DNA of 64,000 bases from Portulaca oleracea. Lineage: Eukaryota > Streptophyta > Magnoliopsida > Caryophyllales > Portulacaceae. Location of the stretch: positions 43,101,249 to 43,165,248 of the forward strand of contig CM055877.1 of NCBI GenBank assembly GCA_029582165.1, read 5' to 3'. Position numbers and translations under genes: made by a program. Positions 1 to 12,500 of this stretch are shown here, one piece after another. Under the pieces are notes generated by a model. It was not told the origin of the DNA. It ran no database searches and was given only the letters and a program-made list of their open reading frames with translations. The first letter of the stretch is position 1. Every line of letters starts with the position of its first letter.

Positions 1-617
1 TGGGTATTTATAGAAGAAGGAAAAATACAACCCAAACCCTAGAAAAAATCGCAGCACGCGCGTCTGCAGACAGAGTGGCTCGGGCGAGCCACTCCCTGGC
101 TCGGGTGAGCCTGCTCGGGCCGGGTGTCTTTGTCGACGCAGGTTCGCTCGGCGAGCCATCGCTCGCGCTTTTCCGCCGACTTCAAACGTGCATAACTTCT
201 TCATCCGAACTCCGTTTTAGGACCGTAAGATATCGATGGAAAGCTCTCGGTGTGTACTTTAAGCTCTCGGTGTAACGAAGGAGTTATGACCCAAAGGGTG
301 AAGGCACATGTATTTCGAACCTTTGAGTTTGTACCGTTCCCCTGTTTTGCGCCAATCTTGATATTGAATTTACGCCGGTTTCGCCTGCTCGGCTCGGGTT
401 GACTTGGTTTGACTTGGATCTCGGCTCGGGTTGACTTGGTTTGACTCGGGAAATAGCTCGGGATTCCCTAAAAACCTTCAATTAAGCCCAAACTTCTTCT
501 AACTCCTTATTTTCCTACAAAACACCAAATCATTATATCTAATATATAAATAGGGGTTAAAACAAGCAAATATACCCTATAAATGAGAAGAATTTCGGCT
601 CGGAACGAGGCCGAACA
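1..617 (-). mobile_element. Truncated LTR, TGTTCGG family
   Basis: This is the reverse complement of the LTRs at 36114-37464 and 51833-53211. It begins at 617 (TGTTCGG read on the minus strand) and is cut by the left window edge near the TATA box (CTATAAATA, bases 5-13). It interrupts the protease-like reading frame of the gypsy element to its right, so it inserted later. It carries a perfect 20-bp dyad at 74-93. Confidence 0.85.
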
Positions 618-639
618 TTTGGGTGTGTTTGAGTAGGGT

Positions 640-2187
640 TAAGGTTATTTTCTTGTGGTTCACCATCAAGGTATAAGTATTAGCCCTCAAACATCCAAGG
701 CCTTCCCAACAATAAATGACATGCATCCATAGGCAAGACATCACACCAAACAAAATCATGATGTGATTTGCCTATTGAAAAACTCACCAAACACCTTTCT
801 GTGATAGGAATGCCTCTGCTAGATTTCAACCATTGAATTGAATAGGGTGCTGGATGTGATGAAGTCTCCAGCTGCAACTTTTCCACCATTTCCTGTGAAG
901 CTGCATTTGTACAACTGCCACCATCTACAATGATTGAGCAGACCTTCCCTTTCACAGTGCATCTTGTATGAAACAGGGCCTCTCTTTGTTCCTGTCCTGT
1001 CTCTACAGAAGAACTACTAAGGACTCTCCTTATCACCAATAGTTCTCCTTCATCAGGACCTTCCTCTACCTCATCATACACAGGATCAAGCAACTCTCCT
1101 TCTGGATGTACTTCCTCTTCCTCCTACACTTCAGGTTCAGCAAACCATGAAGCTTGATAATCAGCCAAGGTCACCACCCTCTTATTAGGGCATTCTGAAG
1201 CTATGTGCCCTAGTCCTTGACATCTGAAACATCTCCTGTTATCAGTAGCAATGGGGTTTGGGGTTCTTTGAGGAGTCAGTTGTTTTTGTGGGAGGTAGGT
1301 TGTTTTGTGGGATATCTTGGGGTAAAAGGGGTTCTTTGGGTTGTGGGGTAGGTTCTGGGATAGGTAAAGGACTTAGGTTGAGGTTTGTAAGGGGTTTTTA
1401 CTGCAAACTCCTTTCCTCTGGACCTCCTTTGCAACTCTACCTTGTGAGCCAAAGAACTAAGCTCATCCAAAGTAGTGTAAGGATGTAGTTCCACCACATT
1501 TCTAATGCCTTCATTCAATCCTGCCGGAAACCTCACTAGCACCTGAGTTTCATTCTCCTTGAGATCACACCTCCACAAAAGATGCTCAAACTCCTTTGTG
1601 TATTCCTCCACAGACCTGCTACCTTGCACCAAATGTTGCAATTTTCCATAGTTCTCCTTGAGATAGTTCACAGGCAAGAACTTAGACTTCAGCTTTTCCC
1701 TCATTTGTTCCCAAGTCTTAACTTTCTTTTTTCCCCTCTCTACTCTTCTTTTCTGTAGGTTAGACCACCAGATTGAAGCATGTTTCTTCAGTTTCAGAGC
1801 AATAAGCTTGACCTTCTTCTCTTCAGAAACCTCCTTTAGATCAAAAACCCGTTCCACAGTCTGCAGCCAATCTAAGAACACCTCAGTGTCCAGCTGACCT
1901 TCAAATTCTGGAATTTCCACTTTGAAATCTAATTTGTCATCCATTCCGACCTTCCTCTGTCTAGTCCTGACTTTCTTAGTTCCACTAGGACCCTCTTCTT
2001 CCCCAAAAGGATTACTGGAATAAGTACTCCCTTCTTCTTCATAATCAGATTCTTCTTTAAAACTTTGCTTCTTCAAATATAAATAATTCTTCAACCGATC
2101 TGTCAAATATTGAACATGTTTCTCCAACTCAGCCTTCTCCCTAAGAGCTTGTTCATCCACCTCCTCGGCAGTCCTACTAGTAGACAT
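640..2187 (-). pseudogene. gag-protease remnant of Ty3/gypsy element
   Basis: The likely start is the ATG at 2187 (MSTSRTAEEVDEQ), because upstream codons of the same frame lie in the LTR and PBS. The first ~300 residues match the retrotransposon gag domain (IPEFEGQLDTEVFLDW, IWWSNLQKRR, VEEYTKEFEHLLWRCDL). After a frame change at about 1232-1276 comes a CCHC knuckle at 1190-1231 (CFRCQGLGHIASEC). An in-frame TAG and then a retropepsin core follow at 680-1093, with DGGSCTN as the active-site block and LLLGRPW. A further frame change near 690 precedes the LTR insertion. RT, RNaseH and integrase are not in the window. Confidence 0.8.
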
Positions 2188-2241
2188 CCTGTAACCAGCA
2201 AGAAGCTCACCAAGAAAGTCACACAGCTTTGATACCAAAGC

Positions 2242-3498
2242 TGATGTATGTGCGGGCCAAAGGTAATCCGAGTGCACTGGCCTGGACAAACACCAAGGAC
2301 CTTGCTGTCCTGTTCTGTTCAACCTAAGCTCTTCCTAGGGATGGAAACGCATCAAGGAACGAAAAACAAACAAAAGAAGATAGAAAACTTGTGCAACCAA
2401 CTGATACAGACCACACCACAGTAGGAAACACAAGGGCAAGACTCAACGCATGCACTGGATACAGTCCACACCACCAGAACACAAACCAAGCTCTACTCAA
2501 CACCTTCTAAGCTTGCCAAAGCTTTGTTACAGACAAGTAGAAACAATGGAGAGTTTTTAGAGACACTCACAAACACACAGGAGCAAGCTCGACTGGTTTC
2601 TCATTCATTCACTCATAATTGAATGCTATTACATAGGAGCCTTGCTTATATTGCTACTTTCAGCAAGTAGTTGGCTGTAACCGAGTAATTAAGGTTTTCC
2701 TAAGTATTAGGAAACCTCTAATCTATGTCTAAGCTAGCTTAAGATACATAAGAAAGCTGTTTAAAACTAATACAAGGCCTAATTACATCTGATTGTATTA
2801 AGAAAACAGCAAAATAAAATCAAAAGTGGCTGGTTGAAGCTAGAACTGCCAGCAGCTGCCTCCTGGGCCTTAGTCATGCTTCCACTGAGTTTATTATAAT
2901 CTTCTTCTTGGTTGCTGAAGTAGCTGATTGTATTAGCAATTAAGGACTCTCGATCATTAAGGATAAAATGACCAAATGACCTTATTAATGCTGAAAATGC
3001 CAACACTATCCAGCTGCATGATGCTTGCTTTTTACTAACTCAAACAGGCTGTAGAAAAATGCCTAAGGACATCAGTCACCTGCACTCCTCGATCAGTGGT
3101 AGTAGATGACCTTAGGAACACAGGGAAACCACCAAATGCCATTACCTTGAGCTGTTGCAGCTTGTATCAAACCTTGAGATAACCTGAACCCTGATTTCAC
3201 AGGTTGGGGTTCTGCCAAGGTCCAATTGCATCAATTGGACTTAGGTTCTAAGGCCAAGGCTGCCTCCTGCACAGGATCCTGAGGTGATCAACTTGCTGCC
3301 TTTGAATGCTTCAAAATTCCCCTAGGACCTGTCTGCCATAATTCTCCTATGCTTGCTGCAGGAAGGACTTGATCCCTCCTGAATTCCCAGCTAGATCCCA
3401 TTGAGTGAAGGACCTGCTGAGGACCTCAGGACAGAAAGTCCTCTCTTTTTTTTCTTGCTGGCTCGATTAACATTGCTGTTGTAGATGGACCTCCATCA
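2242..3498 (-). repeat. 5' LTR of gypsy element (1257 bp)
   Basis: Ends are TGATG...CATCA. It abuts the Met-tRNA primer-binding site on its left (minus-strand 3') side. It aligns along its length with the solo LTR at 10943-12188, including shared terminal sequence. Confidence 0.8.
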
Positions 3499-4739
3499 CG
3501 TAGTCTTTCCTTTAAAAAACAACAATCTTTACTTTCTTGCCTGACATGGTTTCTCAGCTTGAATATTAACAACACACCCAGCCTGTCCTTTGATACTAGT
3601 TGTTCAATTAGAGATTCTCCGATCTCTTACAATTCCTCTCCATCTCCCTCGTTGAGTTTCAACACAAGGACTCAACACTCACAATTGATTGAATTCACTC
3701 AACTCATATAGAGGTTAGAAATATAATTTCTTATGGTAGAGATGAATCTAACATTGATACATTAAACCTTGCAGCCAAATGTCTATTTGTAATGGAGACA
3801 ACAATAAAATGTATGGCTAATAGTAATATTACCCTTCCTAAAATAACGTGTTTTCCACTAATTTGATATCATATTCCCAAAGTAATACTACAATATTCTA
3901 TTCCCGAGAGATCAATCTATCTCCATGTGACTGCCCCTCACTTTTGGTAACACTATAATGTCTTAAAGTACACAATCTTGGAAGAATCTTCAATATTATG
4001 TGAATCGTGTGCCTTGCCCACCAGGCAATTTGGGCTCTACACATCAGTAACCCAACATCCCATTCTAATTCGTGCAAACTTATAAAATTTGCATGAAATA
4101 AATACATAAAATTCACATGAATAACAAAATCATGTACTTAACACCCTGAGTAGAATAACATCTGCTAACTTTGATAATTGGTGATGAAAAATTCTCTATC
4201 CGTACAATGTGCAATTATTCTATAAAGTAGCTTTTAAACTGGCATATTGCATGGTAAATTCAGAATTTAGCTGTATCATTTTGTTTTAACTACCTCCTTA
4301 AGATAAAAACTACAAAAACTACCATATCAAAATATTTGACATCCTTCTCTATAATAATTGCAATGCAAATACACTTTATGATGTAAATCATTTCTTATAA
4401 TTGTTTTCCAAAAGGTTAATGCAAAAGCAATAATTCCAAAACTAAGCATATACTCTTGCATTAGAAAGAAAAAAATTTACTCTTATGACCAAAAATGTGA
4501 AATATATACAAATTATGACCAATTCTACCATCAACCTATCTTAATAATTGGGGCATGCATAATGTGTTTGCGTAGTTGATTGTTGGTGTCCTATTGCTAT
4601 AGTATTTACATGAGGGTAATTGAACAATTATATTCTGGATATCGTGCCATGCAATAAACTCATCCAAATGACGGTTCATTTCTGTTGCTTGTTTATTTTA
4701 GCCTTGTTCTCGAATTTAATGTGATCCATGTTTATTCAG
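3499..4739. other. AT-rich intronic DNA, no gene recognised
   Basis: Lies between the gypsy LTR and the first visible RFWD3-like exon. 3590-3720 looks like short retroelement debris (a TTTGATACTAG primer-site-like string on the plus strand). The rest is AT-rich without ORFs of note. Confidence 0.5.
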
Positions 4740-4839
4740 AGGACAACCAACCTTGAGCGTACGTTGGGAGATATAGAGAATAGACCATTGGGTTCATCTT
4801 CTTATTATGCTGATGGAATCAAAGGACAATATGGTAGAG
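4740..4839 (+). CDS. RFWD3: RFWD3-like exon a (coiled-coil end/linker)
   Basis: Acceptor TTTATTCAG precedes 4740 and donor GTAATC follows 4839. The 100-nt exon starts in phase 0 and ends one base into a codon. It encodes RTTNLERTLGDIENR followed by a Ser/Gly/Tyr-rich linker. The other two frames are closed by stops. Confidence 0.75.
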
Positions 4840-5089
4840 GTAATCATTTGGTGGAGTAATAAAAAACTTTAATTACTGATTCGTAACTTTGGCTATACTT
4901 ACATATTGCTACTTTATGTGTTTTATTTAATGATTGTTATTGCATTGATTATCTTAGACGGACCATATTCCGATTGACATGCCTTATGTTCCGTAGGAAG
5001 GAAAGGGGGAGTTACATGCAATTTGGCATCGTCTTGTGTATTTGCATTACAGGTAAGTTCATTGTGATAGTTCTGAATAATATGCCTAG

Positions 5090-5157
<68 letters not shown>

Positions 5158-6457
5158 CAATTTAGATTCTGGTGGTCCAAAAAAATAAAATAAAATTGGA
5201 TTATAGTGGGACAACATTGAGAGTATACCCTCAATATCATAGATTTTGTATTGCTTTTGATTCAAAACTTTGTATAACACTTACCATGATTTTTAATTAA
5301 TTTACGACGTTTCTCCCAATTATTTTTCATTTTTTTACTATTTTTTATGATTTTTTCACTTTTATTCCTTTTAAAAATCATAATAATTACTCGGAGTCTC
5401 AAAAAAAAAAATAAACAAATTTAGAAACTACAATTCATTACCTTTCTAGGGGAAAAACACAATATGGAGTAGAAATGAAAAAATAAAAAGAATGTAGAGG
5501 TGGATTTGGTACCAATACAATACAATCCAATTTTATTTTTTTTTGGACCACCAGAATCCAAGTTGATATTAAGGATTATTATTGTCCAATTCATAAAAGT
5601 TAGGAGAGTGTGTTTGACCAAGAAATTATCATTTTAGTTGTATTCTAGTAGTCCCATTTAAACTGCTATTGTATTCTAGTAGTTTCATTGACATGTTATT
5701 GTATTTTAGTGGTCTCATTTCATAGTTGATTATATTCTGGTGGTCCAAATTCTTGGTCAATCACATTCTCGCCAGTACACGTCAAACCATCGAGTTATCA
5801 CCATTTGACTCGGTGACATCCCACCAGAATATAGTTTTATTTTTTATTTTTGATCACCAGAATACCTTAGATTAAAATATCGTCAGGCGCAAAAAAACGC
5901 ACAAGTCCCCGAAGCGCAAAGAAAAAGCACGCGCCTCACGGATCCGAGGCGCACCAAAGCACAGTTTTTTCCAAGCTATATTTTTTTTTCATGCAATAAG
6001 CTTAGAAAGGGCATCAAATAATGGATGAGACACAAATAATACGACGAAAAATCACGCAAATCGTCTTTAACTATAAGAACTAACACTGAAATATTCTTCA
6101 AAAGAAATAAAACAAGCATAGTCATGCGAGAAGAGAGGAAGAAAGGTAGGGAATCGCACAATCTAGGGTTTCCTCACAGCCTAGAAGGGGTTTTTTTAAA
6201 AAATACACTAAACATTTCATAATTTTTATATGTTGAACAATAAAACCTCCATGAAACGGACCATAAGGCGCAAAAGGCTTGGAGGGGACGAGGCGTACGC
6301 TTTGTGAGCTATAGCGCACGAGGTGCGCGCTTTTTAAAACTAAGCAAAATACACAAACAATGTAGAGATTATTGGCTTACAAAAAGTAGGGATTATTAGA
6401 ATTCAATTTTCACATATATATATTTTTTTTGGAAAAATCGGAGAGATAATCAATTTT

Positions 6458-6512
<55 letters not shown>

Positions 6513-9500
6513 GTATGCATACCGAGAAGATAATGGGTTAGTACTACAACACGTCCTTGTACAATGCTCAAGGTTGACGACAACGAATTCCTAATCTATC
6601 ATTATTGTTCAAACAACCTTAATACTTACTGCGTGATAGATTATAATCAAACTAGGACGTTCCGTAATCTAGCACTACTAATCGAGCAACCTTATTACTT
6701 GACAAGTACATAGTCAGTCCAATCAATTAGACCATTAAGCACATTTGAGAAAGCATATAGTCCCTTATGATTGATTTATCTGCAGATCAATTTAACGAAG
6801 TCTTGTGGGAGTGTCCTAATTAATAGTGACACTTCAACCTATAAGTGGTTAACTAGTTTAATATGTGAAAACCATGAGTCGATTCATATTAAACCGATTA
6901 GCATGCATTCTAATTAATTCAATACATATCACGTAAGTAGGTGGCTATTGAAGACATTCAAGCACAATCATGTTTTAAAATTACTGTTCTAACATGGTCT
7001 GCATTATTGTACCAAGGTAGTAAACTACTGGCTGACATTATTAATTAAACCGCAAAATCTCATATGCATTTTCATTCTTAATGATATTTGAAAGTGTAAT
7101 TAATTTTAATAATATCACAAAACTACCTATACTATGGTGCCTATAAGGCTTCTTTGAAAGATCTCTTTTCTAGTATTTATGTTTTTGTATAGAAATGCTT
7201 GCATTGGCGATCTTTCGGAGCAACTTTCAGGCTCTAATGTTTCGTCTCCTATTTTTATTCGAGATGGTTTTGCTCTTGAAGTATCGTTGGTTACTTTCTT
7301 CAACATCCTTAGTGAGGCCACCATAGGAGCCTGCTCATAAGAGATGGTGAGATGAGATTTGAGTAAGAAAGGGATCTTTTTGGCTAGGTCCTATTGTTTC
7401 AAACTTTTTATTTCGCATCTTCATCGTTGTATCTTTCTAAGACTGGTGCTTTCCCTTCCACCATCATTTGGAATGCTTTGGCCCCTTTGAAGGTAGCGTT
7501 CTTTGTTTGGAAAGCGACTTATGGGAGCATCCTCACTTGTGAAAATTTACAAAAACGGGGGAGAATTTTGGTTAATAGGTGTTTATGTGCAAGAGGGATA
7601 TTGAATCGCCAGATTGTTTATCGCTACATTGTGCCTTTGCTAGGTCTCTTTGGGATTTAGCCTTTGGGTGCCTAGGTGTTGCTTGGGTCATTCCCTATTT
7701 AGTTAGAAGTCATCTTCTTAGGAGGGTGTCTTTGGTAGGAAACCGAAGAACAAGATACCACAGTTATTCCTCATGCTAGTTTTTGGAGTACTTGGAGAGA
7801 AATGATCCAAAGGGTTTTTGAGGGAGCTGAAACTCCTCCAGTGCTTGAAAGACAATTTTGTCAACTCTCTTTGTTTGGGGTAATGGGAAGTTCCATCTTT
7901 GTCTTTTGATGGAGTGGATTTTGTAGATAATCTATATTTTGGTTGTACATAAACTTTTTAGGATGATTCCTAACTCCTAAGCATATGATCTTTTCTTCCT
8001 GTATTAATATATCTATTTTTCCCCTATCAAAAAATAGAGAAACCTTTACTGTGGTGGCTGCCTGAGGAGGCAGAGGGACAGCAGCAGTGGAGACAGCAGG
8101 GTCGGCGTTTGGTGCTTCAGGTTCGGGGTTGGAGTTTCGTTGTGTTGCTGGATAAGATGGGTTCAAGTGGGTGTTCGGGGGTGGCTTCTTGGGCTGCGAT
8201 GGTTGGGTTTCGAAGTAGTACCAATGCTAGGTTGTGGTGACTGGTGGTGTTGGCTACCGTGTTTATGATGTGGATGAAGAGTGCTTGATCGTGATGGGCA
8301 TAGCTAGAGTTTTCATGGATGAGGGCAGATGAATATGGTGTTTTTTTTTTTTTTTTTGTTTTGTTTTCTAGAAGGGTATTGATAGAATGGAAGGTTGTGT
8401 AATGGTTTCTACTTAGGTTAAATTGGGTATTTTCAAATTAGGTTTAGAGGTGGCTTGGATAGGGGTAGGGAGGTGGGGGAAGCTTTCTTTTTCTAAACTT
8501 TGTCTTTTCCAGTTTCCTTCAACTCGATGTAATCATCATCTAATTCTTTGAAATAATAGTACTGTTAATTAAAATAAAAGGAAATTCCAAATGGTAGGAA
8601 CCAACTATTGCCTATTCCAAATGTTGAACACCCTTTTTATATATTCTAAATGGTAGGCTTAATTACCAAACAATTCCATTCCGTAGGCATTACTTAACCT
8701 ACCATTAGAATATCTATATTAAAAAAAAAAAAGAAAAATTAATGTTTTGAGCTCCTCTTCGACGCTCAAGACTGGATATTTACTCTAACTCAAACTGGAA
8801 AAAGCTCTGCCCTCCCATCTCCTCCCCTGAATTCTTCTGCCGTCTCCTCCCATCTCCGACGCAGGTGGTTGTCGCCGTTCGATAGCTGCTTTCCAATCGA
8901 CGCTGGTGGTGGACGCCGTTCGACAGCCGCTACAAGTATGTTAGTGTGAAACTTTTAGGGTTTGGACTTTTATGTTTTAATTCAGTTCTCTTTATCATCT
9001 CGTTTCTCTTGCAGTGAAACTTCATCACAAGGGAATTTTAGAGTTGCCTTAGGCTGTAGGACCATAAAATTCAGATGTAATAAGACGAAATGGAAAAGGA
9101 AACTGTGAGGGATCAATATAGCAACAGTACCAGTACAAAGAGATGACAAAAATGCTTATTTGGCCAAAAAAGTGGATGCTTGGGAGGGAGTAAGAACAAG
9201 GACATAAGATGTAATTTTGGGGAATGGGAGTTAATTTTGTTGTTTATGCTTCCAATTTTGTATTGTTTGTTTAGTTCTGACATTGACAAAAACAAAATGC
9301 ATGCACAAGAATGCTGCCTGAGGAAAATCATCTAAATAATTGAATCTGTGATGTCCATCACCACAAACATAGCACCTTTTCTTCTTAAGCAAAATTCAGA
9401 TTTCATTGTTCGATTTTCAGTCTAAGTGTGTTACGGGCGTTATGTACACTGTTTTGGGAAAATGTTTTTGGGGAATTGGCATAGCTTTTTCCAGTTTGAG

Positions 9501-12500
9501 TTTCAGCAAATATCCAGGCTGAGCGTCGAAGAGATGGGAGCTCAAAACATTAATTTTTATTTTTCCTTTTTTTATATATATTGTAACGGTAAAGTAATGC
9601 CTACGGGATGGAAATGTTTGGTAACTAAACCTATCATTTGGAATATATAAAAGGGTGTTCACCACTTGGAATAGGCAATAGTTGGTGCCTACCATTTGGA
9701 ATTTCCCTAAAATAAAAGTACTCGAGTCATTATGCTTGGACCATCTTCAAAGTTGATAATTCTTCTTAAAAATGTTCCTTTTGTTTCATTTTCTTATATG
9801 GTCCATTTTAATTCAAATCATTAATTTTCTTATATGGCCCATTTTCTTCAATAACATGAAAAATTAATTTTAATTCAAATATTTGGTTTAATTAATCGAT
9901 TATTTGCTTATGAAAAAAGTATAATACATATTCAAACCAAATTACTTATCCCTATTGTATATCATGTGAATGAAACTTTAAAATGAATAGTATTATAGTT
10001 ATATGGTTTACTTATATATAAAATAAGATGTAAGGGAGTAAAAAGTTGTTGTCATTGACTTATAATTCGTATTACTTAATGATTAGTATGTAATAGAAAA
10101 TCGTAGAAGGTCATCACATGCTTCTTAGTGTCCATAAATGTAAGCATAGTTATATGACTCTAGTAATCAAAATACATCACATATATTATTGCTTGAGAAT
10201 AGAAAGAGCTTAACTTTTCTTGGATGATTAAACCATTATAAATTTCGCGAATGCTAACATATTATGGATAATAATACTATTTCTATTTCTAGTTGACAAT
10301 CCTATCTATATATTGACAAATGAGACAAATAACGAACATATGTGAGCACTATATGTACTTCTACATGTCTATACTCATCATTTACCATATATTCACATTT
10401 TCAAAGATATTAGCATTTAAACTGAATAATTATTGAAAAATGAAACATAAATACCTTCTTTTCAACTGAATAGAGGAGCCCACATTCATATCTCTTCACC
10501 ACAACGTAAAACTTCATCAATCTCAAACACAATTATAAAACTAATAGCATAATGTTTCGAAGGATTCATATAAAATATCTATTAGTTAATAAGATTCATA
10601 ATATAATTAAGACTAATACAATGTAACTACAACTTGATTATATAGTAACAATGTAAGTACAACTTGATTATACAGTAAGAAAACATATCAATTTAAAAAT
10701 ACAACTTAGTTCACTATAAAAGAACATGATTAAAGTGGACTTAACAAACCCTCTTAACATAAATGAGCCTACAAATTACTCAAATACAAGAATCAAGATA
10801 TCAAATACAAGAAAGAAACTAATATTAAAAATAAAAAAGAAAATAGGTTGAAATTACACTTGAATGTATAAATGGTTAGGGATGATGATGATGATGAGGT
10901 CATCAAGGGTAAAATTGGAATTTAAAAGTGGGACATATGAATTGATGTATGTGCAGATCAATTAGAATCAGAGTGCACTCATCTGGACAGATACCAATAG
11001 GCTCTCCTGACCTGGTTTGCTCTACTTAAGCTATTCCCAAGGATGGAAAAGCATCAACGAACGAAAGACAAACAAGGAACAAAGATAAACTTGTGATCCT
11101 AGCTGATACAGACAAACACCACAGCAAGAAACACAAGGGCAGTACTGAATTAAAGCAAATGGATACAGACCACACCACCATTAGCATGAATCAAGCTCTA
11201 CTTAACGCCTTCTAAGCCTGCTAGAGCTTAGTTAGAGACAAGTAGAAATGGTCGATAATTATGAGACACTCACAAACACAGGGAAGCTCAACTGATTGCA
11301 TAAAACTCACATAATGAATACAATTACAAAGAGCTGGCTTATATATGCTGTTTTGAGCAAACAGCTGGCTGTCTACCGAGTAAACGAGGTTTCCTAAGCT
11401 GGAAGAAACCTCTAATCTGCTGCTAAGCTCAATTATCATACATAAGTGAGCTGCTTAAGGCTAATTGTACACTTAATTACACCTGATTACATTGAAAGAA
11501 ACAGCAAAAATAAATGGAAGTTGCTGACTGCTTTTGATTGGGCCAACAGCTGCTTCCCTCGAGCCTTAGTCATGCTTCCACTTGCTATATATTATTTCTT
11601 CTTGCTGCTGAATACAGGAAGTAATAGTATTCTCTAAGGTAATTCGATCATTAAAGGGAAAATGACCAAATGACCTTAACAAAGCTAGGAATTCCAAAAC
11701 TGTCCAGCTGCTTGATCATATGCATTTCCAGGACTATGCTTGCTGTAGAAAATGTCCTGGGATTTCAGTAGCTTGCACTCCTCGATCATGGGTAGCTGAT
11801 AGACCAAGGAATACATAGAGACCACTAAATGCCATTGCCTTTGTACACACAGCTTGTTCAGACCTTAAAATAACATGATCCCTGATTTCACAGGTTGGGG
11901 TTCTGCCAAGGTTCAATTGCATGAATTGAACTTGGTTCTTAAGGCCAAAGCTGCCTTCTGCACATGCTCCTTGGGTGATCACCTTCCTCCTGTTAAGTGC
12001 TTCAAAATTACCCTAGGACCTGTCTTCCCTAGCTGCCTCATTCTTGCTGTAAGAGGGACTTAATCCCTCCTGAATTCCCAGCAAGATCCCAATTTGAACT
12101 GGACCTGCTGTGGACTTCAGGGGAGAAAGTCCTCTCTAGTTGCCTTGCTGTCCCAGCCAGCAATGTGGTCTGAGATGGACCTCCATCATGAATCCTTACT
12201 TACTTTTTATGTAAGTATAGATAATAGGTCCATTTTGTCATTAAGCTACATGCAGACAGAAACAAGGTAAATTAGCCAAAGCAAAATAACAAAATAGCTT
12301 GATTAATTACTAAAAATATGCTTATGTAAGACTAACAAATTCTCCCATACAAAGCTACGCACAAAACATGAATCTACAGCTAACTGAGCTTGATCTCAAA
12401 GTAGGTTGATGAATCTAGAAAAGAAAAAAGTTACCATGTCTTCATGCGCATATCCAATTTCAGGACACACACAAAGGTCACTGTGGCTCGGAGTGTGGGC

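Larger units (their letters stand above)
618..3498 (-). mobile_element. Decayed Ty3/gypsy element: 5' LTR, PBS, gag and start of protease
   Basis: Read on the minus strand the order is 5' LTR (3498 to 2242), a primer-binding site for initiator Met tRNA (TTTGGTATCAAAGC, about 2226-2241), gag, a CCHC zinc knuckle and a retropepsin-like segment. It is broken at 617 by the TGTTCGG LTR. Frameshifts and stops between gag and protease show it is inactive. A solo LTR of the same family is at 10943-12188. Confidence 0.85.

Noticed and set aside
2226..2241. tRNA gene fragment
   Set aside because: The Met-tRNA complementarity is the primer-binding site of the LTR element, not a tRNA gene.
4923..5280. 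ORFs over the CA/TA repeat
   Set aside because: Translations of dinucleotide repeats (VCVCV, THTHT) with no other support.
5636..5760. CRISPR-like array of 30-bp repeats
   Set aside because: Repeats are contiguous and degenerate, without unique spacers, and the genome is eukaryotic.
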